Assembly (NCBI GenBank): GCA_021827745.1
Contig: JAKAUI010000001.1
Coordinates: forward strand, 1 to 39,539
From: Bacillota bacterium
Lineage (GTDB): Bacteria > Bacillota > Sulfobacillia > JAJZYS01 > JAJZLH01
DNA: 39,539 nt
Reading direction: 5' to 3'
The position numbers and the translations under genes were made by a program. The notes beneath the pieces are model-generated. The model did not search any database and had not been told where the DNA came from. It was given only the letters and a program-made list of their open reading frames with translations. Below, in pieces: positions 35,657 through 39,539 of the stretch; positions within the stretch are counted from its first letter, which is position 1, and every line of letters starts with the position of its first letter.

Positions 35657-36838
35657 ATGTCCAGCGCAAGGCGCCTGCTGCTCGGGGTGACGGGCGGCAT
35701 CGCGGCGATCAAGGCGCCCTTGCTGGCCAGCCAGCTGGTTCAGGCCGGCTACGAGGTCGAGACGGTGCTGACCTCGGGAGCCGAGGCCTTCTTGAAGCCG
35801 CTGGCCATCTCCGCCCTGACCCACCGGCGAGTCTTCACCGATGCTGACTTCCTGGTCGCCGACGGCTCGATCCGCCACGTCGACCTGGCGCACAGCTGTC
35901 AGATCGCGCTGGTGGCGCCGGCGTCGGCCGCTTTTTTGGCACACCTGGTCCAAGGAGACGCCTCCAGTCTGTTGGTGGCCACACTCCTCGGCTTTTCGGG
36001 CCCGCTCTATCTGGCGCCGGCGATGGAGCCGGAAATGTGGCAGCATGCGGCCGTCCAGGCCAACGTGGCGACCGTGCTGGCCCGGGGAGCGCGCCTGATC
36101 GGCCCGGCGTCGGGACGCCTCGCCTCTGGGGCGAACGGCGTCGGCCGGATGTCAGAGGTGGACGAGATCGTGGCAGCGGTGCGGGCGGCCGTGAGCGGCC
36201 CTCTGAGCGGTCAGCGCGTGCTGATCACTGCCGGGCCGACCCGCGAGCACCTGGATGATGTCCGCTTTTTCTCGAACGCCGCCAGCGGCAAGATGGGGCT
36301 GGCCATGGCCGAGGCGGCCAGGGATCTTGGGGCGCAGGTCACGGTTGTGCTCGGTCCCACCCATCTGCCGCCGCCACCGGGTGTGGACGTGGTCGCCGTG
36401 GAGAGCGCAAGCGAGATGTTTGATGCCGTCAGCGCCCGCTTTTCGACCTGCGACCTCTTGGCCGGGGTGGCGGCGGTGGCCGACATCGCCCCGGCCCAGA
36501 GGGTAGCCGGAAAGGTGGCCAAGGGGGCGCTTGGCGATACGCTTGCCATCCAGGGGACAAAGGACATCATGGCCTGGGCCGGCGCCCACCGCCAGCACCA
36601 GAAGCTGATCGGCTTCGCCGCCCAGGCCGGGCTGGACGAGCGCGCCGCCCTGACCAAGCTGGCCGAAAAACGGCTCGACCTGATCGTGCTCAACGACATC
36701 AACGAGCCGGGCGCCGGCTTTGGCACAGACACCAACCACGTGCTCATTCTGAGCGCCAAGGGGGTGCGCCACGAGGCCAGAGGCACTAAGCGGGCGGTGG
36801 CCGACACCATCTGGAGCCTGATCGGAGCGACGCCGTGA
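35657..36838 (+). CDS. coaBC: CoaBC-family bifunctional protein with altered decarboxylase site
   Basis: Phosphopantothenoylcysteine synthetase (CoaB, about 180-393) fused to the FMN decarboxylase CoaC (about 1-175), 393 residues; CoA biosynthesis. The CoaB part looks normal: AGPTREHLDDVRFFSNAASG with N207, AAVADIAP and AGKVAKG with a Lys at 289. In CoaC the His is kept (H74, IRHVDLAHS). The PxMNxxMW motif reads APAMEPEMW, so the Asn (E. coli N125) is Glu124. The clasp Cys (E. coli C158) is Ser157 in GRLASGANGVGRM. The decarboxylase may be inactive or altered. ATG 35657 is 3 bases after rpoZ without an SD, so coupled translation is likely. Confidence 0.88.
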   Translation: MSSARRLLLGVTGGIAAIKAPLLASQLVQAGYEVETVLTSGAEAFLKPLAISALTHRRVFTDADFLVADGSIRHVDLAHSCQIALVAPASAAFLAHLVQGDASSLLVATLLGFSGPLYLAPAMEPEMWQHAAVQANVATVLARGARLIGPASGRLASGANGVGRMSEVDEIVAAVRAAVSGPLSGQRVLITAGPTREHLDDVRFFSNAASGKMGLAMAEAARDLGAQVTVVLGPTHLPPPPGVDVVAVESASEMFDAVSARFSTCDLLAGVAAVADIAPAQRVAGKVAKGALGDTLAIQGTKDIMAWAGAHRQHQKLIGFAAQAGLDERAALTKLAEKRLDLIVLNDINEPGAGFGTDTNHVLILSAKGVRHEARGTKRAVADTIWSLIGATP

Positions 36839-38934
36839 CCGTGGCCGAGGTGGCGGTGGACCGAGTGGCCGACAAGACCTTCAGCTACCTGGTGCCGGAT
36901 CACCTAGAGGCAACAGCGGGGACCCGGGTGCGGGTCCCCTTTCGCACCACCGAGCGCACAGGAACGGTGGTGGCGGTCGAAGACCGCATCGCCGCCTTCA
37001 CGCTGCGGCCACTTCTGGCCGTGCTGGAAGGGGAGGAGCTCGGTGCTGGGCTGGTCCCTCTGGCCCAGTTTCTGGTCGACCACTATCTCAACCGCATGCC
37101 GCAGGCGATCTCGGCCATGCTGCCACCGCCACCGGCCGCCGACCGAGGGCACTGGCGGGTCACGCTCACGCCCGAAGAGGCCCAGGCGGCTGTCGAGCGC
37201 CTGGCGTCGCGGGCGCCGAGACAGGCCGATTTGTTGGCACGTCTGGCACTCGGCCAGCAGCCCATGTCTGGCGAGAGCCAAGTGGCTCGCCGGCTTTCGG
37301 CCCTCGGGATGATCAGCTGGCAGGTCGAAGCGATCGCCCCGGATCGGCCGACCGTGAAGGCCGGTCATCGTCTGACCGCCAGCCAGGAACTGGCCGTAAA
37401 GCGGCTGGCCGGTGGCGGCCAGAGCCTGTTGCTCGGCGTCACTGGGTCTGGAAAGACCGAGGTCTACCTGGAGGCGATCGCCCAGAGGCTGGCGCTTGGG
37501 CAAAGTGCCTGCCTGCTCATTCCCGAGATCTCGCTGACGCCGCAGCTGCTCGGCCGGGTCGAAGAGCGGTTCGGGGGCCTGGTGGCGGTGTGGCACTCCC
37601 GGCTCAGCGCCGGCGAGCGGTCGGCCGCCTACGCCCGGCTGGCCAGCGGTCAGGCGCGGGTGGCGGTGGGCGCCCGGTCGGCGATTTTTGCGCCGATGAC
37701 TGATCTCGGACTGGTGATCCTGGACGAGTGCCACGAGACCAGCTTCCAACAGGAGGAGTCGCCCCGCTACCACGCCCAGGAGGTCGCCCGCTTCCGGCTT
37801 CAGGCCAGCGGCGGCCGCCTGGTGCTGGGCTCGGCCACGCCGGATGTGGTCGACTTTCAGCGGGCCGAGGCGGGGGAGCTCGAGCTGCTCACCCTGGACC
37901 AGCGCTTTGGCCCGCCCCTGCCCCAGATCGAGATGGTGGATCTGCGCCGCTTCGGACGGACGCCGCTCTCTTTGCCGCTTCTCGAGGCCCTGAAGGCGAC
38001 CTTGGCCCGCCGGGAGCAGGCCATCTTGTTCCTCAACCGGCGCGGGTTTCACCCGCTGGTGCTCTGCCGCGACTGCGGGTTCGTGCTGCGCTGCCCGCAC
38101 TGTCAGGTGGCGATGGTCGTCCACCTGCCGGCGAAAGACGCCCACTGCCACGCCTGCGGCTATGTGCAGCGCCCGCCCAGCGCTTGCCCAACGTGTCAGG
38201 GAGACCACCTGCAACCGCTCGGGCTGGGCACTCAGCGGCTGGAGGCCATGGTCGCTGAGGCGCTGCCGGCGGCCCGCATCGTCCGGCTCGATCAGGACAG
38301 CGCCAGGGTCAAAGGCGCCTATCAGGCGATCCATCAGGCGGTGAAGAGCCATCAGGCCGACATTCTGATCGGCACCCAGATGGTGGCCAAGGGCTTTGAC
38401 TTCCCGGACGTGTCCTTGGTCGGCGTGGTGCTGGCCGACCAGGCCCTGCACTTTCCGGACTACCGGGCCGCAGAGCGGACCTTCCAGCTGGTGGCCCAGG
38501 CCGCCGGCCGGTCTGGACGCCGCACGCAGGGCCAGGTGATCGTTCAGTCCTTCGACCCCTCCCACTACGCCCTTCAGGCGGCGGCGAACCATGACTATCG
38601 AGGCTTTGCCCAACAGGAGCTCGCCTTTCGTCAGGAGGCCGTCTACCCGCCGTTCACCCATCTGCTATTGGTCGGGGTGAGCGCCGAGGACCGGAAGGTG
38701 GCAGAGGCGGGGGCCGCCAAGGCGGCGGAGGTGGTGCGCCGCGATCGGGCGCTGACCGTGCTGGGACCTGCAGCGGCGCTGCGGGCCAAGGTGCGGGACC
38801 GTTGGCGGATGCAGGTTCTGGTCAAGCACGAAGAGCGCAACCGGCTCCTGGAAGCAGGCCGGCAGGTCCAGGCCACAGCCTGGCCCACGGCCATCCGGCT
38901 TGGCATCGTGATCGATCCGCTCACCATCCTCTAG
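36835..38934 (+). CDS. priA: Primosomal protein N' (replication restart helicase)
   Basis: Superfamily 2 helicase that reloads the replisome at stalled forks, 699 residues. Features are an N-terminal DNA-binding domain (about 1-105), Walker A GVTGSGKT (201-208) and Walker B DECH (297-300; PriA usually has DEEH). Eight zinc-binding cysteines lie at 411, 414, 420, 423, 438, 441, 451 and 454, followed by helicase motifs GTQMVAKGFDFPDV and QAAGRSGRR. GTG 36835 overlaps the coaBC stop (GTGA) with GGAG 7 bases upstream. Confidence 0.96.
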   Translation: MTVAEVAVDRVADKTFSYLVPDHLEATAGTRVRVPFRTTERTGTVVAVEDRIAAFTLRPLLAVLEGEELGAGLVPLAQFLVDHYLNRMPQAISAMLPPPPAADRGHWRVTLTPEEAQAAVERLASRAPRQADLLARLALGQQPMSGESQVARRLSALGMISWQVEAIAPDRPTVKAGHRLTASQELAVKRLAGGGQSLLLGVTGSGKTEVYLEAIAQRLALGQSACLLIPEISLTPQLLGRVEERFGGLVAVWHSRLSAGERSAAYARLASGQARVAVGARSAIFAPMTDLGLVILDECHETSFQQEESPRYHAQEVARFRLQASGGRLVLGSATPDVVDFQRAEAGELELLTLDQRFGPPLPQIEMVDLRRFGRTPLSLPLLEALKATLARREQAILFLNRRGFHPLVLCRDCGFVLRCPHCQVAMVVHLPAKDAHCHACGYVQRPPSACPTCQGDHLQPLGLGTQRLEAMVAEALPAARIVRLDQDSARVKGAYQAIHQAVKSHQADILIGTQMVAKGFDFPDVSLVGVVLADQALHFPDYRAAERTFQLVAQAAGRSGRRTQGQVIVQSFDPSHYALQAAANHDYRGFAQQELAFRQEAVYPPFTHLLLVGVSAEDRKVAEAGAAKAAEVVRRDRALTVLGPAAALRAKVRDRWRMQVLVKHEERNRLLEAGRQVQATAWPTAIRLGIVIDPLTIL

Positions 38935-38945
38935 GGGGCGACAGC

Positions 38946-39539
38946 GTGAAGGTCGGATTTGCAGGCACGGGCACGTTCGCCCAGCTGGTCTGGCGGCAGC
39001 TGACCCAGGGCAGCTACCCGCCGTGTTTGCTGGTCACCGCCCCAGCCGCCGGAAGAGGTGGGGCCCGGCAGCGCGCAGTCGCTCCCCTGGCCGCCCTGGC
39101 CGAGACGGCCGGGGTGCCGGTCCTGGCGCCTATGGCCTGGGACGCCGCGGCCATCGCACAGGTCACGGCCGCCGACCTCGACTGTCTCGTGGTGGCCGAC
39201 TACGGACGCAAGCTGCCCACCGGCCATCTGCCCTGTGCCATCAACGTGCACCCGTCTCTCTTGCCGCGCTGGCGGGGAGCGGCTCCGGTGCAGCGGGCCC
39301 TGTGGGAGGGCGACCGCTACACCGGCGTCAGCATCATCCGCCTGACAGACGTCATCGACGCTGGCCCGCTCTATGCCCAGAGTGCCACGGCCATCTCGGA
39401 CACGGAGGACGCGGGTCAGCTCTCAGCCCGCCTGGCCGCTCTGGCCGGTCCGCTGCTGGAAGATGTGCTCGCTGCGATCGCTCAGGGCAGCGCCGTCCCA
39501 ACAGCCCAGGACCGAGCGGGCGCCCGCTGGGCGAGGCGG
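38946..39539 (+). CDS. fmt: Methionyl-tRNA formyltransferase, 3' end cut off
   Basis: Formylates initiator Met-tRNA using 10-formyl-tetrahydrofolate. 198 residues of the N-terminal catalytic domain are present; the C-terminal tRNA-binding domain lies beyond the window. Catalytic residues are visible: N100 and H102 in INVHPSLLPRWRGAAP and D138 in TDVIDAGPLY. GTG 38946 sits 11 bases after priA behind a GGGGG run. In many Firmicutes def (peptide deformylase) lies between priA and fmt; it is missing here and must be elsewhere. Confidence 0.95.
   Translation, partial: MKVGFAGTGTFAQLVWRQLTQGSYPPCLLVTAPAAGRGGARQRAVAPLAALAETAGVPVLAPMAWDAAAIAQVTAADLDCLVVADYGRKLPTGHLPCAINVHPSLLPRWRGAAPVQRALWEGDRYTGVSIIRLTDVIDAGPLYAQSATAISDTEDAGQLSARLAALAGPLLEDVLAAIAQGSAVPTAQDRAGARWARR

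Overview
The window is a GC-rich bacterial chromosome segment, densely packed and almost entirely plus-stranded. No rRNA, tRNA, CRISPR array, insertion sequence or prophage was seen. No stretch above about 175 bases lacks a gene. The longest gaps are the divergent region at 1328-1501 and the gap at 32234-32394. Gene content and order point to a monoderm, Bacillota-like lineage, probably a deep-branching high-GC one. The evidence is remA-gmk-rpoZ-coaBC-priA-fmt, the rodZ...cinA-recA-recX-rny-ymdB order, and a coproporphyrin-type heme operon with chdC. The exact taxon cannot be read from the sequence. Many starts are GTG or TTG, neighbours often overlap by 4 bases, and two or three genes appear to start with CTG.

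Layout. 1-1327 (minus): truncated AMP-forming acyl-CoA synthetase, divergent from an M20 dipeptidase (1502-2875). 2934-5575: lgt, panC and a D-2-hydroxyacid dehydrogenase. 5639-9808: heme operon chdC-hemE-hemH-hemY, whose ends overlap by 4 bases. 9857-14535: leucine/isovalerate-type acyl-CoA degradation (acyl-CoA dehydrogenase, stand-alone biotin carrier, carboxyltransferase, HMG-CoA lyase, enoyl-CoA hydratase), lacking the biotin carboxylase, running directly into asnS (14535-15827).

15832-25944: rodZ-like gene, dnaK with its own strong promoter, an ECF sigma/membrane partner pair, a GNAT acyltransferase next to an N-acylamino-acid racemase-type enolase-superfamily enzyme, then cinA, thpR, recA and recX. 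RecA is interrupted by a 322-residue intein with intact splicing motifs but with both LAGLIDADG catalytic aspartates apparently lost.

26032-33225: rny, a tandem two-domain ThyX-like protein, ymdB, an M19 dipeptidase, a 39-codon ORF, a PHP phosphoesterase, a small HTH/coiled-coil protein and dapF. 33250-39539: a DapL-like aminotransferase and the remA-gmk-rpoZ-coaBC-priA-fmt block, with fmt cut by the window end.

The most unusual items are the intein with a decayed endonuclease, the ThyX-like tandem protein whose two halves keep complementary parts of the ThyX signature, and a CoaBC whose decarboxylase domain has lost the Asn and Cys expected for catalysis. Also notable are the apparent CTG starts and the dnaK-sigma-GNAT-racemase module sitting where related genomes usually carry pgsA.
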